From Siderastrea radians (Eukaryota; Cnidaria; Anthozoa; Scleractinia; Rhizangiidae), in the NCBI GenBank assembly GCA_964017195.1, contig OZ024891.1, forward strand, positions 4,831,494 through 4,895,493: a stretch of 64,000 bases of DNA, written 5' to 3'. A model generated the notes under the pieces. It saw nothing but the letters and a program-made list of their open reading frames with translations, ran no database searches and was not told where the DNA came from. Each line of letters opens with the position of its first letter. The stretch's first letter is position 1. Below, piece by piece: positions 46,301 through 57,657 of this stretch. The position numbers and the translations under genes are program-made.

Positions 46301-48492
46301 CAAGCCGTAAAACATTTTCAACAGCTGCAACCTCAATCAGTGGCAAGAACGTTTACTCCACGAGCACGCATTATAAATTTAATACTAGTTTTCGGCCTTC
46401 TGGTGTGTTACTACGGAGTAATTATAATATTGTTAGACTATCGAAGATACAAACTGAACAAACGCCCAATGAAATGGTGTCAGCCAAACGTGGTCAGCAC
46501 GGTCAACAATCAGGTAAATAACATAACTAAAGAAACGTGTTGTTTTAAACACTCGATGGTGCTGTACAAAAATGAATGAAATTAACTGTAGGTAACTCCT
46601 TGTCAAAATCGGAATGAATGTATACCACTTCTGTTTTCCTCCTAGGTAATTCTTCACCTTCAATGGAAGGCAGCTCTGTATACGAAGCACACGGTTTGTT
46701 CCTAACCGAAGTTCAAGCTCCCTCTTCAAGAGATGCCATCTCATCAACTGCTAAGGAGGATATCCTAGAATCTAACACTCACGTGATGTACTCATTTGCG
46801 ACTATTGGTGAATCTTTACAAGAGAAACCAAACTCGGTTCTAAGCACAGTTCATTCCACCTTTTCGTCGTCCAACGAAGTTACTCCAAGACTCAACAGTC
46901 ACATGGCAACTGCCACGACGAGAGATACAAGAGAAACTACTTCTACATCTGCCATGGAACATACTCCAAAATCAAGAAACCACGTAACATTCTCGCTTGC
47001 TACTGGTATGACAATTTCCTACTCGAGTGTAATTACTGTGGAAAAAAGTACGCCAACTGGGATTCTGAATTGTGGTGGGTTAAGCACAGTCAACGCTCGA
47101 ACCCTGGCCACAGTGGTTACGGATACTGTTTTCGTCTCCTCCACAATAGATAAAACACTTTCGTCTTCAGTGGTGACAGACAGTGCTGCAGGAGTTCATC
47201 CATCTAAAGAGCTCGAGATGCATTCTTCGTCTAAACCTTACATAACATCAGGTGCTCAAATGGTTATTCGTGGATCTGTGAAGTCACACCATCAACATCT
47301 AGGACACGTTTCTACTATGAATATCAAAGCGACTCAGGTCACTCCTTTGACCCACGAATCCAGCAGTGTGTTCTGGTCAGAAGACGCTGGTACGAAACCA
47401 GCACAAGGAGGAAATTCTCGTGATTCCTCCAACACTCAACAAACCGAATCTCTTAGAAGTACAGGAAACGTACAAGGGATGATACAGGAAACTATCAGTT
47501 TAACAGTTTCTGTCAATAGGTTTGGCAGATCAGAGGTCGATGGGTCTGATATAGCAAGCAATTTTCAAGGACAGTCACATTCTAATGCCAGAACGACATT
47601 CTCAAGTCTGTCCTTGACCATGTCTCCATCTAATCCAGGTTTGAAAACAAACTGTTTTCTTGTTAGGTTAATCTAGTCAAATATTTAAATTACGGCTCAA
47701 GACGTTTAAAAATGGTTCGTCTGACCACGAAGGCGAAGAATTGCACCACAAGGTGGAAATAAAAGAAAAAAAGGAAGAACATTTTGCTGATTTATGAGCG
47801 TGGATTTCCACTTTCTGCACGATTACGATAGTAAATGTTGTACCCTCCATCTGGGAGGCACTATCTCTGAGAGAATATAAGAAATGCTCGTAGTGTTCCT
47901 GTGTAACATATAATTTACCCGTTGCATCTGTTTGATTTCTTTAGGCCCTAGTCAACCACCGACTGTTGTAGTCACTCCAGTCGCCTTGCAGTTTCCTTGG
48001 AACTTGATTCCTTTCCTGATTATTATATTCATTCTCATTGTGGTTCTTATTACCTACTACCTTCGCATCCCTGATGTAATTGAAGCCATCATTTTTGCGA
48101 CAAAAGACAGGAGGAAGCGAATAAAAGCATCAAAACGAGACGAGAACCTCAACTTGACCAAAGGGAACTTCGCCGCAAGTTTCAAAGCCTCAACTTTTCA
48201 TTCCTACCAAAGAGAATTGATCTACGATGATGCATTAAACTATGCGTTGTTTGAGAAGAACACAAAAGCTCTCGAGTTTTCCATACATCTTGACGAGGAA
48301 GAGCAAGATTCGGGGACAGACGAATCGGTAGAAATTTCCTGTGAACTGGGGGAAGAATATGCTGATAAAAAACAAGGGCATGATTCACTGAGTGACATGT
48401 TTGATACAGATGGCAGTGATGTTGTGAGATCTAGCGCTGAGAGAAATCGTACGATATATTTGAACTGTACCCCACCTTCGTATGATATATAA
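40318..48492 (+). CDS. single-pass membrane protein: signal peptide, 2 CUB, 2 TSP1, Ser/Thr-rich stalk, TM, acidic tail (1400 aa, ten exons)
   Basis: Exons: 40318-40347, 40748-40802, 41174-41319, 41831-42020, 42462-42809, 43711-43884, 44494-44676, 44978-46513, 46646-47638, 47945-48492. They sum to 4203 nt with all phases matched. Exons 1-2 give a signal peptide (MKQILMEQVK then hydrophobic FVYLSHFVTFLIF). Exons 3-4 form a CUB domain (SSPNYPFTYPANSSLTW; GDYLEIRDG; ARYCG; LHFVSDD). Exon 5 is a second CUB (PNYPDNYPNYMDCLW; GRYCGV; IRFVSD). Exons 6 and 7 each carry one TSP1 repeat (WTEWTDWTECSRTC; YTNWSNWSACNVTCGTG). Exons 8-9 encode ~840 residues rich in Ser and Thr, probably an O-glycosylated mucin-like stalk. 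Exon 10 has the TM segment (LIPFLIIIFILIVVLITYYL) and a ~155-residue cytoplasmic tail, basic then acidic. A surface adhesion or recognition role is inferred; the ligand is unknown. An AATAAA follows near 48545. Confidence 0.8.
42895..43165. repeat. dispersed ~105-bp satellite, about two and a half units
   Basis: Repeats GTAGCTTTCATATGAATGGTC, GATTTCGTTCACAGACTCAAA and GCATAATAAACAGCACTACA in the order seen at 3195-3706. In an intron of the CUB/TSP1 gene. Confidence 0.6.
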
Positions 48493-48539
48493 TGACTAAT
48501 TACGACCATACCTTCTTGAAGCACTTTGCAAAACCACTC

Positions 48540-48552
48540 GCAGAAATAAAAA
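48540..48552 (+). promoter_or_regulatory. candidate polyadenylation signal of the CUB/TSP1 gene
   Basis: AATAAA about 53 bases after the stop codon. Consistent with a short 3' UTR. Confidence 0.5.
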
Positions 48553-48599
48553 TTAATACGGCCATACATTTGCATTCACAAATCCTTAGTGGTCTTGTT

Positions 48600-50679
48600 C
48601 TTCCGGACTTTTAGGCTCCCCCCCCCCCCCCCCCCACTGTATGTTACCTGTAACCCTTCGCGTTCCCTCCATCCAGTCTTCCCTGACCTAAAATCGAATA
48701 AATATCTGTGTACCATTCTGAGGAAGCAAGCAACCTTGTGGGCTGGCGGGAGTTTTTAGAGAGAACTTTCAGTTAAAGAAGGAAGTCTTACAAAGCTTCC
48801 GATATATCGCAGTTAGACTGCATCACGAGTGTTTATGAACGTATCCATCGAGAATTGATGGTGGTCTTCAAGAACGGTACAAACGTCAGTAATGTAATTT
48901 TAGTACAAAACTGCTAAAATGTTAAACAATATCGTTTGCTAAGGGCTGTGCTTTTCGTGAAATATATTTTTTGAGTTTAAGTACATAAAACATTGTTTTA
49001 CGTACCGAAAGGCAATTTTTTCTCAAGAAAACTAAAAGATAAAACACTTTAGATAAAAAACAAAGCACACTAAGTGCCGCTGGAAAAGACTGACAAAGTA
49101 GCTCTTTTGCTCTTTTAATAAAATAACAGCTTTAATTTTTCCAGATTTTGTTTATCGTTAAGCCTCCCAGCTGTCTAATAAGCGATGCTCTATGAAGTCA
49201 ATTGATTATAACGATCAGAAGTTCTCTTCAGCTCAAGCTTATCGCGACAACGATATCTAAGCCAAGATGTTTTAAAAATAAATAGAAATCACTAATCAAG
49301 TGAGAAGAAATGAATTCTGATTTTGATCGCTGTAGTCAAAAAGCTTCACAAGAAAAAGGCCTCCTTGTGTCTTGTCTATTTTATTAACGAAAATAACCTT
49401 TCTCCTTCCCCCTTTTCAGTTTCGTTTTACAAAGCTTCGTGTTCAACATCAAAATCGCGTTTCCCAGACTTTTTTATTCTTTATCTTGACCGCAATCAAT
49501 CATGTGGAAGAGTGCCAAAGGACAACGAAACTTCCACTGAGTGAAAACTGAACAAAAAGCACCACGACATGAAAGTACTTCTCAGAAGCTTTCTTTCGAA
49601 CATTTACAATTGCCAGTGGAAATAAGATTAAAAGAAAATCCCAGTTTTGATTAGCTTGCCATATACTCGGCACCCCTACAATATGGGATCTTTCTTGTCC
49701 TGTCCCAAACAGCGTATGATTGAGTGTGGTGTATTCAATTTTCCTACCAAAAAGCAGCCTTCGATCCAAAGGGCTACTCAAAGAAGCGTTTTCTAAACTT
49801 TCCAATTCAGAGAGAGAACACCAGAATCGATCCCAAATAAAATTACAATTATGTACACTGCAGTACCAAGTTTACACCACAGAACAGAAAATCACTAGAG
49901 AAATCAGGAATTCTTGTGGGTTTTCAGTTCACTTTCGCCCCAAAGCACGGCATGTCACGCATAACGTTACTGGCGCAAAAAACGTCACGCAACCGTAGAA
50001 GTCAAGCAAGAGAATGTCCGTCTTCCAATCTGTAAAATGGGCATTCTAAATCAAACCATCAGAAACTTGCAAGTGAGTTGCGCCGGCGAGTACGTTAAGT
50101 CTATATCTCCAATTGCGTCTTCATCTTATGAGATGTCAAGGTTTTATCTGAAGACAATTGACGTCAGAACATCTTGGCTAAGACGCTTGCCATACTTCAA
50201 AGTTCCTTTACTGTCCAAAGTTGAAAGTCTGTGGGACAGTCATGTTTGTGAACATGTATCCTCCTTGTTGCTCTATTTGCTTGGATTCTGGTGGAGATAA
50301 GCAAAACATTGTCAGAAATTTTAACAACGTGTTTGTGACTACAAATTCGCTTAAACTCTCAAAATGCATCTAACATCTCGGCGAATCAAGTGCAATTAAA
50401 CGCGGTTGTAGCCAGTTTTCGTACCTTTCGGCCCTGGGGTGCGCATCTCGAACTTTCTAGGCCGATTTCGGGCACGACAATTTGCACTGCATCTTGTTCG
50501 TGTTTTTACAAATGGCTTTTCGGGGCTTTCCAGAAACGCGCACCCGGCCAGTATGATGTAACCGCTGGCAGTTTTGTGAGGATTAGGGTAGAGTGCAGGG
50601 CGATGAAAGCGAAAATCGCGAGACACGTGAGTTGCCTTTTTCGCGCGACCCATGTACGGTACCTCTTTCGCGTGACGTA
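48600..50679. other. intergenic region, no gene seen
   Basis: Contains a poly-C run at about 48617-48637 and one fragment of the dispersed satellite at 49535-49615 (AACAAAAAGCACCACGACATG, GAAAGTACTTCTCAGAAGCT). Short open frames show no recognisable domain. Confidence 0.5.
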
Positions 50680-50685
50680 CGCAAC

Positions 50686-51003
50686 TATGGGGCGCCATAG
50701 TGGACATTATTACAAACTTCTTCAATATATGCTCAACTTCAAATTTACGTGCTAAACTTTACATACAGTATGCTTATTGCCACTTTTTCTTGCCGAATTC
50801 CAACTATTTATGCTATGTTTTGCATGCCATCAAATATTAAAAAATAATATTTGTTGCTTCCCAGAAAACATACGGTATGGTAAACTTCACGTACCGTATG
50901 GTAAACTTCACGTACCGTATGGTGTGATCTTCACGTACCGTATGGTATGATGCACCACGCGCCGGCTACAGCAAAATAGACCCCAGGCTCCTCTCGGCCT
51001 GTT
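50686..51003. repeat. left terminal inverted repeat of the rve transposon
   Basis: Matches the complement of 57339-57657 apart from a few differences near 50845-50880. It includes three tandem copies of TTCACGTACCGTATGG at about 50886, 50907 and 50930. These are candidate transposase-binding or promoter elements. Confidence 0.9.
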
Positions 51004-51014
51004 TGAGGGCGCTG

Positions 51015-53633
51015 ATGATGGAGGAAAAAAGTGACGACTTTCGAGAAGCGTTGACAAATATTGCTCGTCAAGCCAGGTCATTACTAGAAAACTTTAACGA
51101 AAGTAACATGCAGCCTATAGAGCAACGGTTGGTGAGTCAGAGGTCGCGTGAAGCCGGAGTATTGTCGCGAATTCCAGCATCTGCTACGTCGGTGTCGAGC
51201 TCGACTGGTAATGTAAACACCACAAGTACCGCTGTTGCTGCTCAGTTGCGAAACTTATTTCCCACTGTAGGAAGCAGATCGTCAGGCAGCAAATCGCATG
51301 GCAGCAGACTTTCGAGTAAAAGTAAGACGCCTGCCCCGAAGAAGGCAAAGAAAAATGACATTGTGCATAAAGATGTTGTCCTACTTCCAACGCCGGACAC
51401 AAAGTCAGTGCCTACTCATCAAACAAGGTGCCGTCTAGAGAACAACGGATTTGTTGTCCACGGCTTCCCGGTGGACAGGTCCCTAAAGGAAGAGGACCTT
51501 AAAGGTCAAATAAGAGAGTTATTCCCAGCCCTCAAAGAAATAGACTTTCAATTCGTCAAGTCTTGCTATGGGCAAATTGTTACACCAAAGCTAGCTACTG
51601 GTGTAGAATTCTCAGCCGCTCGTGTCCTTAGCCTTGCTGGTCAAGGCAGCATATACATTCGACCAGAAAATGATGTTTCAGCCAGTCTTGATAGTGACAG
51701 TGAAAGTCCTCCCCAAAGTCCAGTTCCAGTTGGTGGAAACTCAAGTCCGGGATTGTCCTTTGCTGAGCAAAGAGAAAGTGATGATGACGATACATCTTCT
51801 GGTCTTCTAAATCAGGATCCATACCTTTTACCTCCAGGGCCATCCAACAGAACACCAAATGAAGGAGGTCTGGATCAGTTAAGAGAAATGTTTCCTGGTA
51901 CAAGCAACAGCATTCTCCAGCATGCCCTTACCAGCCATGGGAGTGTAAGTCAAGCTGCTCTTTCTCTTTCCCGAAACTTTTCTCAAGTTGTTGTTGACGA
52001 GGATGAAGAGGAGGACGAAAGCCTTTTCATTCCGACATTCTCTTCCCCAGCAGACTCTTTGGAGGCAGTGCTTAAGAAGTTCAAAAAAGGCTTAAGTTCA
52101 GAAAAAGAGAAGTTGAAGGTTGACGAAGAAGATATTTTGAATGATGCTATGGCCTACTATAAAGATCCTAAGTTTGATCCAACAAAGCAGCTAAGAGTCC
52201 TTTTTAGGGGACAGCCCGCTGTAGACACAGGAGGGGTGACTAGGCATTTTTTCAGCAAACTTCTCGAAGTAATATCAGAGATGTTTTTCATGGGAGCACT
52301 TACAAAAGTCCAGTTTACAATGCTAGTGTTGTGGCCTCTGGTATGATGAAGTACATTGGAACAATCATAGTGCACAGTATCTTGCAAGATGGTCCTGGTT
52401 TCCCTGTTTTCAGTCCTTCAGTGTATCGCTACTTAGCAACAGGTGACATTGACACAGCAATGGGGATCATGAATTATGGTGATTGTTCACAGGAAGTAAA
52501 AGTTTTCATCGACAAGGTATTTTATTTGACCTGGATATTGCTAACATTAGTAGATAGCTTTAATTTAATACCCAAAAATGGCAGTGAGAAATGAAAATAG
52601 GATGTTAAAAATCCTATTACCTAGTTTTGCAAGATTGGTGACAGCATAAAAACAGTGGTTGATGCATCAAGAGCATGTAATAACATATTCGATGATAATA
52701 TCAGTGTTTTACTTTTTTAACTCTGGAGAATAAACCTTGACGAGTGTGGACTTAAACCGAAAGGTGTGAACACGTCTTTAGAGGAGATCATATGTGTTTG
52801 TATGGGTACAACTTTTAACACGTTCTTTCACGAAGACAAAAATAGAGACCATTTCGATGATTTTGTTCATTTTTCAAATTTTGAAATAGGTTGCTCAGGC
52901 TGAAGATGTTTCTTCTCTTGATCAAGAAGAATGTGCAAGTGTCTTGTCTGAGTGTGGTCTGGCAGTGGTGTTGACTGTAAGTTCAGGCAAAGGAAGTTAT
53001 ATTTATGTATGTATATATTCACAGTATACTGCTTGCTTGTGCACTGAGAAAAAAATAAGGAGGATCTATTCAAGAAGGTCTTTAAAAAAATGTGTATTAA
53101 ATATTGTTGGATTCATTTTCATTTTTTAGAATGAGAACAAAGTGAGAGTAATCCAAGGGATAATAATTCATGATGTCATTGGTCGACCTAAGATAGTTTT
53201 GGACCAGCTGAGAGAGGGGTTGGCATCGCTTGGTTTCGGTGCCAAAATGAAAGATCACCCGGACATATTCATGGAGCTCTTTGTACCCAGCAGTGAGAAC
53301 AAGTTGAGCGCAACTAAACTGATTAGTGTGCTACAGTTCCCAACTGACATGAGCGATGATGAAAAAAATGTACAAAGGTACCTTAATCATTTCCTGCAGA
53401 ATGCTGAAATTGAAATGTTGGAAAATTTTGTCCATTTTGTCACTGGTTCCAATCGTTTACCCAAATTTGGGTTAGGTAGAATCAAAGTAAAATTTGAAAA
53501 TGTTCCTTCAGTTTTTGCATCGACGTGCCTGCTTACTTTAACTCTTCCGAGTTGCTTTGAAAATGAAGAAAGTTTCAGTGCATCATTTACAGCAGTCCTT
53601 GCTTCGAGAGGGAAGTCATTCAACTGTGTCTAA
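51015..53633 (+). CDS. HECT-type E3 ubiquitin ligase with CUE-like segment, transposon-borne, one frameshift
   Basis: Exons: 51015-52516, 52890-52976, 53130-53633. Residues ~1-280 are low-complexity Ser-rich and acidic, with a basic patch (PAPKKAKKND). A CUE-like ubiquitin-binding helix bundle follows (GLDQLREMFPGTSNSILQHA). Then comes a HECT domain: LRVLFRGQPAVDTGGVTRHFF, then ASGMMKYIGTIIVHSILQ and GPGFPVFSPSVYRYL. The predicted catalytic Cys is in FASTCLLTLTLP, about 40 residues before the TAA stop. The reading frame changes near the T-run at 52292-52296: exon 1 is 1502 nt, one base short of keeping frame with GSTYKSPVYNASVV downstream. The copy is therefore probably a recent pseudogene, unless there is a sequencing error or ribosomal shift. 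The ATG at 51015 is used because the frame before it runs into the terminal repeat. Intron phases downstream are all 0. It would ubiquitinate unknown substrates, possibly aiding the element. Confidence 0.75.
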
Positions 53634-53636
53634 TTG

Positions 53637-54115
53637 TAATGTTTAGGCATTAGTGCTTTATGAAACAAAGATCTCCTTAGTCGTATTGTGGTTAATTACT
53701 TTTAAGAGTATGTCCCCTAAGACTTTGGAAGAGATAGCGTTTTCTCCGTGGTTATTGCCATGATTGTTAGATTTTATGCTTAGTTGATACCTTGTTGATA
53801 TTTTTTGTAACTGTTCGGTACCATTAGAGAGCTTTATTCGGTAAAGCATTCATAACTGTTGGAGGGAGGCTCTTTTACTGCGTCTGATTCTAAAGTTTAA
53901 GCATTAGTGCTCTAAACATATGAGCAAAGACTTTCTGAGTCCTGTTGTAGTTAAACTCAAAGAATATATTTTTCAGGTCCTTTCGGCTTTGTAGAGAAAC
54001 ATCTTCCTACTGCCTGGTTATTGCCAGTATTGTTAGATTTAATGCTCTTGAAACAAGGCGTGTTTTGTTGTTGATATTTATTGTTACTGTTTTGTACCAC
54101 TAAAGTGCTTAATTT
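53637..54115. repeat. diverged ~250-bp tandem duplication in the transposon
   Basis: Two copies follow the HECT stop codon. Both share GGCATTAGTGCT / AAGCATTAGTGCT, GGTTATTGCCA, TTGTTAGATTTAATGC-like and TTGATATTT..TGTAACTGTT blocks. Non-coding, possibly duplicated 3' UTR. Confidence 0.6.
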
Positions 54116-54702
54116 TAAAAACCTTGTCCAGTGTTTACAATGTAGCAGAATAATATTCCTTTGCAAAGGGGGTTTGAATTGTCACCATTTGTAGTATCAC
54201 CTTGAAAACCCAAGACCATTTTTAAGGAAACTTGAGAATGCTTAATCTTGTTCACTTTATATTTCAGTCTTGGTGTTGAAGACAAACTTTGTTTATGAAT
54301 AAAGATACTTGCTAAAACAAACTAACAAATCCTTGTGACTTAGCCCCTATAAAAGTTCATTTTCAATAAAGACTTGTACTTTTGTCTTCGTGTAATTTCT
54401 TTGCCTGTAGTATTCTTTTTCCAGTAAACATATTTGATGGTCTTAAACTAAAAGATTAAAAAGCTATCATATTTTGATAAAAATTTATACTGCTATTTCC
54501 TTTGGCACCTCTTGTGTTGAGAGCAAAGGCCTGCAGCAAGGCTTGATGAGCAGGGTGACCAAGCCCCCACCCCTACTCCCCTTTATTGTTACGTTTTGCA
54601 AGCACTCAATAGGGTGTTCGACGTATACTTTCCATATAAGCCTGTAACTTTGTCAGAAAATGTGTTTTATTTAATAATAAATAGTTGTGTCTTAATAGCT
54701 AT

Positions 54703-54873
54703 ATTGACCACTAGCACATCTCCCATAATACAATTTGTTTGCCCCCCCCCCCCCGCCCACAATTTTTCTTGGGAACATGCAGCACGTCCCCAAGAGAAAT
54801 TGAAAACAATCGTTTATGTAAAATTTAGGGGGGGGGGATAAAGCGTATCATGGGAGATGTGGAAGTGGTCAAT
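54703..54873. mobile_element. 171-bp MITE nested in the rve transposon
   Basis: ATTGACCACTAGCACATCTC at the left and GAGATGTGGAAGTGGTCAAT at the right are inverted repeats with a few mismatches. Poly-C and poly-G tracts pair further in, around a TTCTTGGGAA/TCCCCAAGAGAA hairpin. Inserted after the host transposon existed. Confidence 0.7.
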
Positions 54874-54879
54874 TCATGG

Positions 54880-55770
54880 AAGTATGAAATTACATGAACC
54901 CTTTCAGTTGTGGTAACATTTATTAATTAACTGAAAAGCTCCCCTTTTAAGTTTTAAACGAGGCCAAAATTGTAAAAGACTTCAAATTGAGTGGTTTTCG
55001 TAGATTTTATTGTCCTCTTGGTCAAATGTTTTCTTCATGATGCATTGCTTTGCGGTATCTATGTAAGCAAAATAAATCTGATTTGAAATTTGGGCTTTGA
55101 AGTTTCAGGAAAGTGACATCTATACTGTTGGCAAAAATCAGAAAGAGGGGAACCCTGCCCCACTCCATACTACTAGACTGGATTACCCAAGTTTATTGGA
55201 ATACTTTGCAATTGATTGCCATTCACAGATCTTCACAAGTGAGAGAAAGTTTTAACCAGCCAATACTTGGAATTGGATCACATTGCGATAATTGGCAGCT
55301 GTTGAACGTTAGATTTTGTCTGGATCAGGGTGTTGCTTAGTCTACTCATTACACTTTAGTTCCACAGTAACTGTCCCTCGGTTCCATTGACAACTTGGTA
55401 AACTGTTCCATTATAATCATGTTCCTCAGCTGTGGCATTTCTAAAAAAAATTCTATCACTTTTATGTGTACAAGTGGTCTTGTAAACTGAACAAACATGT
55501 ATTTTGAGAGCACAAAAGAGAATGGTCAACCCAATAGTAATTTCTTAATCAAGCAATTATTGCTTTATTACGAAGATCTGAGATGATTGATTTAAAATGT
55601 TCACTATCATTTGACATTGTTTCCTGCTTACTTTATTTTCTCCTAAACACTGAGACACGCCCTAAAAAGTACCACTTGAGACACCTTTTCTACTTTCCAA
55701 TATTTAACAACTCATTTAAAACAACCTTACAGTGACTATTGGCGTTAGGGTTTCCAGTTTATGTACGGTT
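54880..55770. other. non-coding middle of the rve transposon
   Basis: Between the two convergent genes. No open frame with recognisable content. Poly(A) signals for both genes may lie here or at 54300-54370, where AATAAA occurs. Confidence 0.4.
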
Positions 55771-55777
55771 TGTTGTT

Positions 55778-57325
55778 TTATGAATTAGATAGCATTTCAC
55801 ACACAACACTCACAAGTTCCACATAGTGCGTTACACTTTCACTCCTATTTAAGTCTGTAGGTATTAAGGAATGAAGGTAGTTTAGTTGATCTTCATTCAG
55901 TGGTATGTCGCTTCTTGGAACAACTACTGCTTCATCATCTGGAACACTAATAGAATCATCCTCTTCTTCTACTCCATACCAAAATAATTCCTCCTCTGTT
56001 AAAATGTCACCCAGTGGTGAATTACCTTCTCTAGCAGTTCGTAAAATTCCCTCAGTCCAAAGCTGAAGAGGTGATGAACCTCCTTCTGTACTAAGACCGT
56101 GGTAATTCCATTGATTAGTAAATTCTTGCAAAGATTTGTTTATTTGCTGCAAGAATACAAGATGAAGTGATAACAAATGAGTCTCATTTAGTGGGTCCAA
56201 CAGACCAGATGCTTCCATCATGTGAAACTCATCTATGTAGCTCTTAAGAACACCACTAGTCACATCCCTGTGAAGTCTCTCAACTCTTTGGTTATGGACA
56301 GAGCTTCCTGTTATCATGCTTCCTCTGTTTACACCACGGCATTCCAACATCATGCGGGCCACACCAACGTTTTCGAGACCATGATCACTTCTGACTCTTG
56401 AAGGTATTCCATAAGTTTGACATGCATTCTGAAACAGTTCAAGGACTGTTTCTGATTTGTTGTTGTTTGCACAGTATACGTATGGAATCAGTCTGGAATA
56501 GCCATCAATAGCCGTATGGATTACAAACCGCCAGCGTATCATCTTGTGGTTACCATCGATGTGCCATAAGGCATTTGGACATCGCACATTGTATTGTCGT
56601 CGGCGAATAGTTCCTCTCCATCGAAGTGCTGTTCCAACTGGATCCAGCTCACGCATCAGTTCCCTAACTTTCCATCGCTGCACCTTTATTCCCCTGCTGT
56701 ACAGTGCACCCAGCATGCGGGTTTGTCCAATTCCTGGGGTGACACTCATTATGCCTTGCATGATTTCTCTCAGTTCTCCGTCTCCAATGGAGGTCCAGTT
56801 TTGTTCATCAGTTATTTGAAACTCTTGCCTCCTTCGACTCAAGGTTTTAGTAGAGATTCCAAGTAATTCTGCTATTCTCACCCAAGAAAAGTGCAACTCA
56901 CGAAGGAATTCGATTTGCCTTTTGGAAACTTCAAACTTTGGTTGACCTCTCATACCTGTGTAATTTCTCTCACATTGGTAGGCCGAGACATCCCGTGAGC
57001 TTTCACTTAAGTCTCCTGCCATATTCTCAAAGAAAACTCGAAGTCTTGTCAGACATGTGGACAGCTCATCCATGTTACTATGAAAGATGTCCATTTCCAA
57101 ATCGTGCTCTGAAAGAAGTAATAGTTCAGCAGCCCTCTCTTTCAAAATATAAACAGTTTCCCCAGCCTCTGCAAGCCTTTCGTGTAACATTTCTATTCTA
57201 TCTATGCTTACAGTGGGTGCGACCTGAGAAATACATTGTTCTGCTTCTGCAAGCAACGCTTTTGTCCTTTGAAAAAAAGATATTAGTCTATTCTCGGAGC
57301 CTGCTATATCGCCTAGAGCCGCCAT
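55778..57325 (-). CDS. rve/DDE integrase-like transposase (515 aa), intact
   Basis: Single exon, open throughout. Residues 1-115 look helical or coiled coil (LFSEHDLEMDIFHSN-like region near 72-85). A helix-turn-helix of IS3 type lies at about 130-170 (FSWVRIAELLGISTKTLSRR). The rve catalytic domain spans about 240-400. Its acidic triad is D257 in LWHIDGNH, D314 in VRSDHGLENV and E349 in HNQRVERLHRDV, with 34 residues between the last two. The C-terminal ~70 residues are acidic. The ATG at 57325 lies 14 bases inside the right terminal repeat boundary. Proteins of this type are widespread in fish and cnidarian genomes, usually annotated as integrase-core proteins. It would mobilise the element 50686-57657. 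Confidence 0.85.
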   Translation of the reverse strand: MAALGDIAGSENRLISFFQRTKALLAEAEQCISQVAPTVSIDRIEMLHERLAEAGETVYILKERAAELLLLSEHDLEMDIFHSNMDELSTCLTRLRVFFENMAGDLSESSRDVSAYQCERNYTGMRGQPKFEVSKRQIEFLRELHFSWVRIAELLGISTKTLSRRRQEFQITDEQNWTSIGDGELREIMQGIMSVTPGIGQTRMLGALYSRGIKVQRWKVRELMRELDPVGTALRWRGTIRRRQYNVRCPNALWHIDGNHKMIRWRFVIHTAIDGYSRLIPYVYCANNNKSETVLELFQNACQTYGIPSRVRSDHGLENVGVARMMLECRGVNRGSMITGSSVHNQRVERLHRDVTSGVLKSYIDEFHMMEASGLLDPLNETHLLSLHLVFLQQINKSLQEFTNQWNYHGLSTEGGSSPLQLWTEGILRTAREGNSPLGDILTEEELFWYGVEEEDDSISVPDDEAVVVPRSDIPLNEDQLNYLHSLIPTDLNRSESVTHYVELVSVVCEMLSNS

Positions 57326-57338
57326 TTTGGGCTTCTGT

Positions 57339-57657
57339 AACAGGCAGAGAGAAGCCTGGGGTCTATTTTGGTGTAGCCGGCGCGCGGTGCATCATACCAT
57401 ACGGTACGTGAAGATCACACCATACGGTACGTGAAGTTTACCATACGGTACGTGAAGTTTACCATACCGAATTTTTTTATAGGAAGCAACAAATATGTTT
57501 TTTAAATATTTGATGGCATGCAAAACATAGCATAAATAGTTGGAATTCGGCAAGAAAAAGTGGCAATAAGCATACTGTATGTAAAGTTTAGCACGTAAAT
57601 TTGAAGTTGAGCATATATTGAAGAAGTTTGTAATAATGTCCACTATGGCGCCCCATA
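57339..57657. repeat. right terminal inverted repeat of the rve transposon
   Basis: Inverted copy of 50686-51003, including the CCATACGGTACGTGAAG repeats. Confidence 0.9.

Larger units (their letters stand above)
50686..57657. mobile_element. 6972-bp rve/DDE (IS3EU-like) DNA transposon carrying a transposase and a HECT E3 ligase gene
   Basis: The termini are TATGGGGCGCC ... GGCGCCCCATA, flanked by the 6-bp direct repeat CGCAAC (50680-50685 and 57658-57663). The terminal repeats are ~318 bp and nearly identical. Two genes converge toward the middle, each with its ATG immediately inside a terminal repeat. The catalytic domain is of the retroviral-integrase/IS3 (rve) kind. With a 6-bp duplication this fits the eukaryotic IS3-like group that I recall as IS3EU in repeat catalogues; the family name is from memory. 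The element sits about 300 bp downstream of the importin gene's stop codon. Confidence 0.85.

Noticed and set aside
50037..50755. Two open frames just before the rve transposon
   Set aside because: Neither has a recognisable domain; the second runs across the transposon boundary at 50686, which indicates chance.
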